Positions 1 through 27,189 of a DNA stretch of 31,561 nt are shown in pieces; position 1 is the stretch's first letter; each line of letters starts with the position of its first letter. The translations under genes were made by a program, and so were the position numbers. This DNA comes from Azolla pinnata (lineage: Eukaryota > Streptophyta > Polypodiopsida > Salviniales > Salviniaceae). Under the pieces are notes generated by a model. It was given only the letters and a program-made list of their open reading frames with translations, had not been told where the DNA came from and made no database searches. The stretch lies in NCBI GenBank assembly GCA_037176905.1, contig JBBBWG010016668.1, positions 49,982 to 81,542 of the forward strand. The letters run 5' to 3'.

Positions 1-2
1 AT

Positions 3-21
3 CTGCTTGCTTGCTTGCTTG
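3..21. repeat. Short TTGC/CTTG microsatellite
   Basis: About four tandem copies of a TTGC tetranucleotide lie at the left edge of the window. The array may continue outside it. No gene is attached to it. Confidence 0.75.
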
Positions 22-782
22 TAGATCAAAGTGTTGTCATGTTTTCACCTCCTCTTTCGAACCTATATTCTGTAATGCGTGAATTATGCTGAAATACAGC
101 TTGTTTTAGGGAAATTTACCGAGAAACGCCCGACGGATTTCTTAATTACATTTTAACGCGTGTTGAAATTAGAAATTACAGAAGGACACACAGATTATTC
201 TCTCACTAAAAATTAACATGCGATTAATCGATTAACACCAAATTAATCAAATTCAGAAGCTGTTAACTTCTATTGATTGAATACAATAATTATGAATCGA
301 TTGAACACGAGAAGAGATAGATAGGAATCAATCGAGTAGAGATAAAGCCAAGCATTTAGCATGCGTTAAAATCTAAGTAACAAAATCAGTTAGTAATTGT
401 GATTTATTGGAGGAAAAACAGTTTGAGGAGGGAATGTATATGTCTTCTCCATGGAACCTGCAAGAGGGAGTGGGACCCAGAAACAGAGAAGGAGACAGAG
501 AGAGAGAGACAGAGAGAGAGAGCGAGAGGCTTTGATGGGTTTTGTTCAAGAAGCTTGAAGCATCAGTGGGTCTCCATCAGATTGCAGGTCTGATGCCCCA
601 CTGGGTCCTAAGACACCGGAGCTACAGATAGATACAGGTACAGAGATAGATAGATAGATAGGTAGAAGGAGAGCGAGAGAGAGAGAGAGGGACAGGTATC
701 GGTTGGTGGGTTTTGTTTCGCAGACGTAGAGAACTCGTGGGCTTACCTTCGATTGCGTTGTAATCGCCCAGAAACGCCAGCC
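22..782 (+). promoter_or_regulatory. MPDU1 upstream region and probable 5' leader
   Basis: This stretch lies directly before the MPDU1 start codon and contains no convincing gene. The first ~400 bases are AT-rich and show nothing recognisable. From about 487 it becomes purine-rich: GA tracts at about 487-528 and 668-690 and GATA repeats at about 626-660. Plant 5' leaders and core promoters often carry GA/CT tracts, which BBR/BPC GAGA-binding factors recognise; a role here is inference. I could not place a TATA box or a transcription start. Short open frames in this region are products of the GA repeat. Confidence 0.4.
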
Positions 783-3229
783 ATGGACGTTTCTTGCTTG
801 TTCCGGTCTCTTTCCCAGCGTGAGCTTCCCTCCACCGGAGAGTGCATTTTGCCCCTCATCTCCAAGCTCCTCGGCTACTCTATCATCGCCACATCTACTG
901 TATGTAAGCTTCCCCAGGTAAGCGCATCAAGAAAGAAATTTTGTATTTCGACGTATTGTAGACGTTCTCATGGCTAGTAATCACGGGTTGGTCTATGCTA
1001 TCCCATTTGCAACAAAGGAAAATGAAAAGCTTTAGTTTTGCGCAAGGTCCATGGTAATGTCCTTGATAAATGAATGTCGTGGAATGATTGTAGAGATGGT
1101 CCATAAATACTGGCAGATCTGATATGGTGATCAACATGATAGGCTGATAGCTCTTGTGTCTCAGACATAGCACAATCATGGCACTACGAAGACAGTGAAA
1201 AGCTTTAGTTTTCCTCAAGATTTATGGTAATGATCTTGATAATGAATTTCGTGGAACAATTGTAGAGATGTTTCGTAATACTGGCAGATCTGATATGTTG
1301 ATCAACATGATAGGCTGTTAGTTCTTGTGCCTCATACATAGCACAATCATGGCACAACAAAGAAAGTGAAAAGCTGTAGTTTTTCTCAAGATCCTTGGTA
1401 ATGATCATGATAAATGAATGTTGTTGAATGATTTTAGAGATGGTTTATAATGCTGGCAAATCGGAGTTGGTGGTCAACGTGATAGGCTGATAGCTCTCGT
1501 GCCTCATGCATAGCACAAGCATGTGCATGATACATGTGATTCAGGAGGCTAAAGATTCTGATATTTTCTATGTTCTTATCTTTCCTAATTTCATTTCTAT
1601 GTATACAGATCTATTTGATCCTCAAGAACAAAAGTATCAGAGGATTGAGTGTCACTTCTTTTGAGCTTGAAATTGTAGGTCTTACCATCGCTTTGGCATA
1701 TTGTATTTTCAAAGATTTGCCTTTTTCAGCATATGGAGAGCTTGTTTTCCTTCTTCTGCAATGTAAGTAAAAAAACATCCGTTTCTCCAGTTTTGAAAGT
1801 AGTGGATCTGACAATATACACGCATATATTGATCTACATATGTATGCCTTTATTCAGTCCCATATTTTCATTGAGTTGATTTTCAAGGTTCAGAAAGATC
1901 CGTGTGATTATTGCTTAATCATCATTTAATTGCCATTCCTTCAGTGGAAATTATAAATGCTTAAAACTCCCGTAATATTGATTGTGTGCAGCTATAATAC
2001 AAGTTGGCCTTATGTACTACTATTCTCCAGTAGGTGTTTCTACATGGATGAAAACGGGAATGTATCCTTTTTTCGCAATTAGTCTATTAATCCATGCTGG
2101 GGAATATCTGTTTGATTCAAGCGTATGACATCACAAACTAAATCAATCATCAAGGACTTAAGTTTGAAGTCTGCATATATTTAAATACAGGAACAATTGT
2201 TTTGATGCTCTTACTTATTGCATATATTTAAATACTGGAGCCATTGTTTGATGGTCTACGGATCAATGTGATTAAACAAGGTAATATAATTGAAAGCAAA
2301 ATAAGGGTGAGCATGGCTTTCTTCCTTCTGATTTAAGGTTTAGGGTTTAGGTTTTAGGGTTTAGGACCTATTGTCCAGAATAGTGATGCAGTATTATTGC
2401 TTATGACATCTATTGTAAATTGGTGAATCTTGAAGTATTCCATTTGTGGGTCATGTTGTATCTATGAACTGTTGTATTCCATTTGTGGTTCATGTTTCTT
2501 AATGAGGTAAAGATACTGTGCTCTGGCTCCATATCTTCTGGCAGGCCATCTGGATCCAGTGTTGTTTGAAGCACTATATGTAAGTTGACAATTGAGAGCT
2601 TTGATACATGAAGGTAAGAGTTTAAGTCCTGTTTCTGTTATTTACTCCACACAGGCTTCTCAACATGCAATTTTTTTAGTCTCTAGGATTCCACAGATCG
2701 TTGAAAACTTTCAGGTATTTTGCCAATTTCATTATAGTTAATTCTTGTAGATACTGCATGGGGAGTTTATAGATTGTTTTCATCTGCAGAACAAAAGTAC
2801 TGGTCAGTTAAGCTTCACCACTAACTTCATGAATTTTGTTGGTTGTTTTGGTAAGAAACCAACCATAATATAATTTTGGTTCCTCAATTTTCTGAATTCC
2901 AAACACATTCAAATTTGTTCTTGGGTTTTTTATTCAGCTCGATTATTTACGAGCCTGCAAGAGAAAGCTCCTCTCAGCAGTATCCTTGAATATTTCCATA
3001 AAGTTAAAACATTCAGCTTTCAGTTGGTCCATATTTGTATCTAGTTCAGATTTTCTTCATAGTTGGAGAAGGTTTTGAACCTGAATTGAAACTGGAAAGT
3101 CGTGGCTTCTTTAACATCTGAATAGTGGTGGTAGGTGCATTACTCGGTATTCTTACCAATGGTATTGTGATGTATCAACTCCTGTTCTATGGAAGCTCCC
3201 AAAGTACCAGAGTAAAGAAAAGTGCCTAG
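783..3229 (+). CDS. MPDU1: MPDU1-like mannose-P-dolichol utilization protein (PQ-loop family), 8 exons
   Basis: Exons: 783-917, 1609-1762, 1992-2061, 2513-2579, 2655-2714, 2790-2850, 2938-2979 and 3126-3229. They join in phase to 230 aa, the usual length for plant MPDU1 (about 235). The start ATG has a good context (GCCATGG), and no upstream ATG is in frame. The family consists of multi-pass ER membrane proteins needed for use of dolichol-phosphate mannose and glucose in N-glycan and GPI-anchor synthesis. Visible hallmarks are KLPQ (residues 42-45) and RIPQ (153-156), which are the two PQ-loop motifs, plus [45 protein letters not shown], and QEKAPLS followed by TNGIVM. Introns 3 and 7 have U12-type signals. 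Intron 1 holds a triplicated repeat. The last exon is partly duplicated just downstream. The gene converges on the V-ATPase B gene. No lesion is visible. Confidence 0.92.
1017..1525 (+). repeat. Three tandem copies of a ~170-bp repeat in MPDU1 intron 1
   Basis: Copies run at about 1017-1197, 1198-1367 and 1368-1525. Each begins near GTGAAAAGCTTTAGTTTT, passes through CTGGCAGATCTGATATG and ends near CATAGCACAATCATGGCAC. By eye they are roughly 75-85% alike. Copy 2 contains a short inverted repeat (TTGTGCC ... GGCACAA). No open frame or known RNA structure accounts for the array. It fills most of the intron between exons 1 and 2. Confidence 0.85.
2062..2512 (+). other. U12-type (minor spliceosome) intron 3 of MPDU1
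   Basis: The donor is GTATCCTTTT, an exact match to the U12 GT-type 5' splice consensus (RTATCCTT). A branch-point-like TTTCTTAATG lies at about 2495-2504, with its A some 10-12 nt before the acceptor AAAG at 2512, the spacing U12 introns need. The boundary is supported independently: exon 3 ends in phase 2 (GGA AT), and exon 4 resumes with an alanine-proline segment that aligns residue for residue with plant MPDU1. No U2-type donor in this interval gives a correct protein. The intron also holds a TTTAGGG tract and short internal duplications. Confidence 0.82.
2337..2365 (+). repeat. Degenerate TTTAGGG telomere-like tract inside intron 3
   Basis: About four adjacent units of the plant-type telomere motif, alternating GGTTTAGG and TTTTAGGG, lie inside the U12-type intron. 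It is an interstitial telomere-like tract, about 29 bp long, on the strand that is sense for MPDU1. Confidence 0.8.
2980..3125 (+). other. U12-type (minor spliceosome) intron 7 of MPDU1
   Basis: The donor is GTATCCTTGA, again an exact RTATCCTT match. A strong branch-point match, TTCTTTAACA, lies at about 3107-3116 with the A 11-12 nt before the acceptor ATAG at 3125. Exon 7 ends in phase 1 after CTC AGC A, and exon 8 begins TGGTGGTA, giving [19 protein letters not shown], which matches the family across the junction. At 146 nt the intron is short. Confidence 0.85.
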
Positions 3230-3435
3230 AGCTCCTCATTTTCTCAACAAATGGCTTCATAAATCATCTTTCCTTGGGATTCTTACGGATGGTATTGTGA
3301 TGCATCAACACCTGTTTGTTGGAAGCACACCCATTCTGTGAACAAATGGCTTTATAGCTCATCTGCTTATGGAAGCAAAATACTAGAGTCTATCCACATT
3401 CTCTCAACAAATGGCTTCATACTTTCTTGCTCCCA
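3140..3435 (+). repeat. Tandem duplication of the MPDU1 last exon and 3' UTR
   Basis: The coding segment GGTATTCTTACCAATGGTAT with following sequence (from about 3144) recurs, diverged, about 130 bp downstream at about 3274-3324, still readable as GILTDGIVMHQ. The adjoining AACAAATGGCTTCATA motif occurs three times, at about 3245, 3342 and 3407. The first copy is the true terminal exon with its stop at 3227-3229; the others lie in the 3' UTR or flank and are non-coding. Confidence 0.75.
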
Positions 3436-4039
3436 TCTTGTGGCAAGGTTGGAGCTCTAGATATGTTTTTGTTACACCACACCTCCATTGTATTGTGGTG
3501 ATTCTAGTTACAAACAGTTATTCAAAAAGATAAGTGCAATTCAGTAGGGTAAATTTGTAATTTGTCACGCTTTTAATCAATGATCTACTAAATATAGTGA
3601 TACTATGAATTTGTGGATTTAATTTGCATGTATCAGTCAGTGTTGAGTCGATTTTTGAAACACAAATTGTACACAAGGCACGAAGAACTCTAGAAGCAGG
3701 TTTCCTCGTGTCAACAGAAAGCCATTTCCACTCGTTACCTCATATCCAAGATTTTGTTTCCATGGCATCACAAGAATAATATACCATTATGAACATAAGC
3801 ATCTCTCTCTACTTTGGAAGCAGAAAGTACAACTACACAAGCCATTCTCAAATGCAAGGTGCTGAACAGGAAATTTTGATATGGATATATCTACTCAATC
3901 CCTCGAGCTGATCTCTCGGTTGAAAGTCATGACAGAAATCAATGAACAAGGTTATGTCAAATCAAATTATGTGCTTATTTAGCAGAAGCATGTAGCTTCA
4001 CTAAAGAGAAAGAAAATATCTCCGGTCCTCCAGCTACAT
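3230..4039. other. Convergent 3' flanks of MPDU1 (+) and V-ATPase B (-)
   Basis: No gene is seen between the two stop codons. The left part holds the diverged copies of the MPDU1 terminal exon. The rest is AT-rich and is the likely 3' UTR of both genes. I could not place the polyadenylation sites with confidence. Confidence 0.6.
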
Positions 4040-9617
<5,578 letters not shown>

Positions 9618-10130
9618 TTTGCTCTGATTCTATCAGGATTTCCTTTTCCTTTTCCTTATATTTCCGGAAGCCCTGCAATGACATAGAAGATCTGAAGAAA
9701 TGAAAAGAATAGATCTCTGGACCGCTAGTATCAGACATTGTGATCCAATTCATATCCAAACACGCATACAATCAGACACACACATATACATGGCACACGC
9801 ATGTACATAAACACCCTTGCAGAAGTAGACACGTACACATAGATAGACACATACACGCATATACATAAAAATGCATGGATTTCTTGTCACAATGGATCTC
9901 TCATTGCATACACAAAGAAGAGCAGACAATCCACACAGAGGGAGAGAGGGGGTGTTAAGCTTACAGTTCGGGGCAGCAGGATGAAGTTGCAGAAGAGGCT
10001 AAGATCTAAAGAATGCGGTCTTGTCTCATGGAAGGCAAGAGACTAAAATTAGTGAGGATTGAACTCTCTCTGGTCAAATGTTGGGCAAATTTTGACACTA
10101 GAAGAAAAAAAAAACGCCCACAAAAATTTC
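9618..10130 (-). promoter_or_regulatory. V-ATPase B 5' leader with a probable leader intron, and proximal promoter
   Basis: Upstream of the ATG the minus strand shows an acceptor (CATTGCAG/GGCTTCC) at about 9674 and a good donor (GAACT/GTAAGC) at 9965/9964. This suggests a ~290-nt intron in the 5' UTR, a common arrangement in plant housekeeping genes. That intron holds an alternating CA/TA-rich tract (about 9750-9870). Several TTGAC-type cores lie further upstream near 10,060-10,110. The transcription start was not located. Confidence 0.5.
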
Positions 10131-10164
10131 ACTTCCATGTGCCCAAATTGTGCGCAATTTTGAC

Positions 10165-10500
10165 CTCTCATTTCTTAACCGAATCACTCTAATCTTCTCA
10201 TCTATGGCCTCGTTAATCGCCTCATTAATCGCTCTAATAACCTTCCAAATCACGCTAATCGCCTCCCTAATCACCCCACTCGCCTCCCAGATCGTTGATC
10301 GCCTCCTTACCTGCTCGTTGCCTCCCTCCCTGACTCTACCAACGTGATCAGAATGTTTCTCGATAATGATTCCAGACGTCTGTCGATCATTGACGTCACA
10401 ACAGGCACGATGCTCGCTTTAATCACACTCGAAATCCGGCTCTAATCTTCCCCCTTAATCACATTGCCTTTGTGTTGTAATCGCCTTCCCTTTCTGCCTT
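10165..10500 (+). repeat. Degenerate TAATCGCCTC-type short repeats
   Basis: The decamer-like motif TAATCGCCTC and variants (TAATCGCTCT, TAATCACCCC, TGATCGCCTCC, TAATCACACTC, TAATCGCCTTCC) recur about ten times, tightly between 10,185 and 10,320 and loosely to 10,500. The spacing is irregular (about 10-20 bp). The 65-codon open frame across the dense part is a product of the repeat. The array lies upstream of the V-ATPase B gene. Confidence 0.6.
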
Positions 10501-11805
10501 TGCGCGCATGTTCGGAGCATTTCCGGTAACGATCCATTGTTACGGATCACAGCCATGAGTTCGATTGATATATCGAAGCTAATTCAGCGGATTGTGTCCC
10601 TTGGTCCAAGTTTTGGGTTGGAGATCAATGGGCTGAAATCCATGAGAATGATGCTCTGGCTCAAGGTTCCTTCTATCATACTAATGATAGGTTAACGATC
10701 AAAACGCCGTGACAGGTGCTTGGAATCGGAACAAAAATTCTTGTATAATAAAACATATGACATGATCGCGTCTAGATGTGCAAGAACATGCGCCATCCAT
10801 TGTTGCAAATGCTTCTATCTTCTTCTCCTTCTTTTTCTTCCTACCAAAGTCATGTTCTAACTTCATTGCTTGAAATGTCGGCGCTAGCCAAGAAAGCCTC
10901 GATATTTGTAGCCCTAATGCCTCTTACACTTGATGCATCAAATACCAAATAGATCAAGCAAAGAACATCGCAATTACCCTATTGTTTTACATATTGATCG
11001 AAGAAGAATGCGTTTGGTGGTGTCTGTATATATACACGGTAGCAATACTTAGCTGTGAAAAACCAGCACCAAAATTGCCACAAGATCTTCCTATCATTTG
11101 ATATGGCGATTTTCTTTTCCAGAGACCATTCCGTGAGCAGGTCTGACAGAGTTTTAGAGATATCTTCACAAAAAACTACCCTCCAATTTGGAACCTCAAA
11201 ATTTGATCAATTACTCATCGAAGATCCATCCATATCCTTTCATGAAAGTCACGTCATTACAAATGTGATCTTTGCAGAGAAATCCATCGAAACGGTAAAA
11301 TAATTAAAGATGTCGTTAACCTTGACCAGACATTTGATTTTTTTTCCTAGTATACAACATAATCTAGAGAGATTAATGCATGTAGGTTAGTATGGATACA
11401 TCAAAGCTGATAGTTTGGGGATATAATATGCAAGTCCACTGTTCCATATGCACTGTTTCCCACATACTTTTAGCATATTTTTGCAAAGGCTTGGACATCA
11501 ATACGATGATGCATCACAAGCCAATTCATTGTTAACATCATGTTATCATTACAATGTAATATGAACCTCCATGCTTTACTCCAGATAGCAGTATACCTTT
11601 GGTAGTACTTTGGAGTAAGTGGAGATGGATAGACTTTCTGGTAGGGTTCTGCTTGCTGATGCATGTGCATATATGGATATATGTTCTTTTGAAGAAAAGA
11701 AGCTGGGATCAGTTATGACAACCAAGGTTGAAAACATTTTGACAGCTTTATTTCCATATGTTTGCTATCTTTTTGTCAGGCCCAACAATCATCTTTTTGT
11801 AAGCA
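10501..11805. other. Intergenic: V-ATPase B upstream / ABCC 3' flank
   Basis: No gene could be supported. A 47-codon open frame (ATG at about 10,555, + strand) and frames near 11,055-11,303 and 11,619-12,128 match no family I recognise; the last overlaps the ABCC terminal exon on the opposite strand. The right part should contain the ABCC 3' UTR. Confidence 0.5.
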
Positions 11806-25119
<13,314 letters not shown>

Positions 25120-25120
25120 G

Positions 25121-25190
25121 GATTCTTCTTCTTCTCCTTCTTCTTCTTCTTCTTCTTCTTCTTCTTCTTCTTCTTCTGCTTCTCCAACCT
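25121..25190 (-). repeat. (GAA)n trinucleotide tract just upstream of the ABCC start
   Basis: On the minus strand this is an almost pure GAA/GAG run immediately 5' of the chosen start codon. It is in frame with it and would encode about 20 glutamates if translation began at the upstream ATG at 25242. I treat it as 5' leader, since the homologous N-terminus starts after it. Confidence 0.85.
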
Positions 25191-25261
25191 GGATATGTCT
25201 TCTTGAAGAAGAAGAAAAGAACTCAAGAAGCCATTGGCACAACCTGCTGTTCGCCTTGGAA

Positions 25262-25664
25262 TTAGGGTTTCCGATGCTCCCAAGAACCTGTCACGCCTCT
25301 TCTCCCCTTCTTGGCCTCCACGCAGCCAGAAAACCGATTCTTTTCCTGGATTAGGGTTTCCAACTTCGGCAAACTGTCTTCCACCCCACCTCTCTCTCCT
25401 TTCCTAATCGGTTCTTGATGCAGACGTTCAAGCAGGCGTTCTTGAATTAGGGTTTCGGATCAGAAGGCTGCGACCTCCATTCCCTTGGGAGACACAGGAG
25501 AGGGAGAGCGAAGGAACTGCAGCGGGCGAGGGTAGGGGGAGCGACAGAAACCCTAAGAATTGCCGCAGCGCCAAACCAGCTTCAATGGCGGAAGGAGTTG
25601 TGATCCCTTTGCCGTAACCCTAATTCTGGAGAAGCGATCCGCGAGGGAGCCTCGGAAACCCTAG
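25262..25664 (-). promoter_or_regulatory. Cluster of six telobox-like motifs upstream of ABCC
   Basis: Telobox sequences (AAACCCTAA or its complement TTAGGGTTT) lie at 25262-25270, 25351-25359, 25447-25455 and 25548-25556. Close variants lie at 25615-25623 (TAACCCTAA) and 25656-25664 (AAACCCTAG). This is 140-545 bp upstream of the ABCC ATG, in both orientations. In plants teloboxes are bound by telomere-repeat-binding (TRB) proteins, occur in promoters of growth-related genes and help recruit Polycomb complexes. Function here is inference. Confidence 0.6.
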
Positions 25665-25767
25665 CCATGGCACACAGAGCTCTTGGATCCCTTGGCTCTC
25701 TCTCTCTCTCCCCGCCACTCGTTCCTCCTCGTCTTCCTTGACCTTGGTCCATCACCATCGTCAGCAT

Positions 25768-25825
25768 CAGCGTCATCTTCTTCTTGCTTCTGCTTCTGCT
25801 TCTGCTTCTGCTTCCGCTTCCATCT
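25768..25825. repeat. (CTTCTG)n hexanucleotide repeat
   Basis: About five CTTCTG units are flanked by CTT/TCATC-rich sequence, read as CAGAAG on the minus strand. Ser-rich and Lys/Gln-rich open frames across this region come from the repeat and match no protein I recognise. Confidence 0.85.
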
Positions 25826-25967
25826 GCTGCTTCCCATCTGTTCCTGTCCTTTCCATCTTGGAGCACCACCATCTGATGACACATGTGTTGCATCGCCATG
25901 CTCCGAGAGATTCCCTTCGCCTTTTCCCTGCGGTCACCGCCATAGCCATGGAGCTTTTCCATCACCG

Positions 25968-26836
25968 TTCCCCAACTGCAAATTTTCTAGGGTTTCCTGC
26001 GGATCTTTGCATTGGAGCTCCCAACCACCACCATCACCATTCCCCAACTGCAAATTCTCTAGGGTTTCCTGCGGATCTTTCCATTGGAGCTTCGAACCGT
26101 CACCATCACCATCACCATTCCCCAACTGCAAATTTTCTAGGGTTTCCTTTCCATTGGAGCTCCCAACCATTACCATCACCGCCATTCCCCAACTGCAAAT
26201 TTTCTAGGGTTTCCTTTCCATTGGAGCTCCCAACCATCACCATCACCATCACCATCACCACCACCAGCACCATCACCATCATCATTCCCCAACTGCAAAT
26301 TTTCTAGGGTTTCCTTCCCGTTGGAGCTCCCAACCATCACCATCACCATCACCACCACCACCACCATCGCCATCACCACCACCACCACCATCGCCATCAC
26401 CACACGCAACTGCAAATTTTCTAGGGTTTCCTTTCATTGGAGCTCCCAACCATCACCATCACCACCATTCCCCAACTGCAAATTTTCTAGGGTTTCCTTC
26501 CCATTGGAGCTCCCAACCATCACCATCACCATCACCATCACCACACGCAACTGCAAATTTTCTAGGGTTTCCGTTCATTGGAGCTCCCAACCATCACCAT
26601 CACCACATTCCCCAACTGCAAATTTTCTAGGGTTTCCTTCCCATTGGAGCTCCCAACCATCACCATCACCACCATTCCCCAACTGCAAATTTTCTAGGGT
26701 TTCCTTTCCATTGGAGCTCCCAACCATCACCATCACCATCACCATTCCCCAACTGCAAATTTTCTAGGGTTTCCTTCCCATTGGAGCTCCCCCCAATCAC
26801 CATCACCATCACCATCACTACCATTACCATCACCAC
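25968..26836. repeat. Eleven-copy minisatellite, each unit with a telobox-like motif and a (CACCAT)n tail
   Basis: Units start near 25968, 26040, 26119, 26185, 26285, 26403, 26468, 26545, 26608, 26675 and 26745. Each has an almost invariant head (CAACTGCAAATTTTCTAGGG then TTTCC), a TTGGAGCTCC palindrome, CAACCATCACC, and a variable run of CACCAT/CACCGCCAT. Unit length is 63-119 bp, set mainly by the tail. The first two units have an insert, GCGGATCTTT. The minus strand reads AAACCCTAG once per unit. Three plus-strand open frames of 148-189 codons cross the array, and all stop at the same TTCTAG in the unit head, so I treat them as repeat products. Confidence 0.92.
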
Positions 26837-26962
26837 TTCAAGGTCCCATCTCATCTTGGGTTCTTTTCCTTCCATGCCATTGTCTTCCTCGTCGGTGGCC
26901 ATTCGCTCACCAGCCTTGCTCTTGCTCAGATCCCAGCCTCGGCAACAGCTCGATCGATGCAA

Positions 26963-27183
26963 CCGATCGGTCGGCGAAGATCAGAAACCCACTCCAAATG
27001 CTACATCGTCGGCCATAGCAAGCAATGCGACGATGGATGCCTCGAATCGATATAATGGCATTGGACCCCAGAAACCTCGACAAGGCTCGCTCGCTCGCTC
27101 GATCGGCAGAGATCGAAACCCATTCCGAAGCTGCGTTAGCAACCAATGCAAGCAATGCGGATCATGGATGCCTCGAATTCGAT
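26963..27183. repeat. Diverged tandem duplication (~90-bp units)
   Basis: Copy A (about 26963-27052) and copy B (about 27100-27183) share CGATCGG, GAGATC-GAAACCCA-TCC, AGCAAGCAATGCG and ATGGATGCCTCGAAT. They are separated by GCTCG repeats. A 207-codon plus-strand frame (26781-27404) crosses both but begins in the minisatellite and has no recognisable domain. Confidence 0.65.
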
Positions 27184-27189
27184 CGATTA

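Noticed and set aside
25683-26767. Plus-strand open frames of 148-189 codons rich in His, Ser-Pro and Thr-Ile-Thr
   Set aside because: They are the same minisatellite read in different frames, and all terminate at the identical TTCTAG of the repeat head. No non-repeat domain is present.
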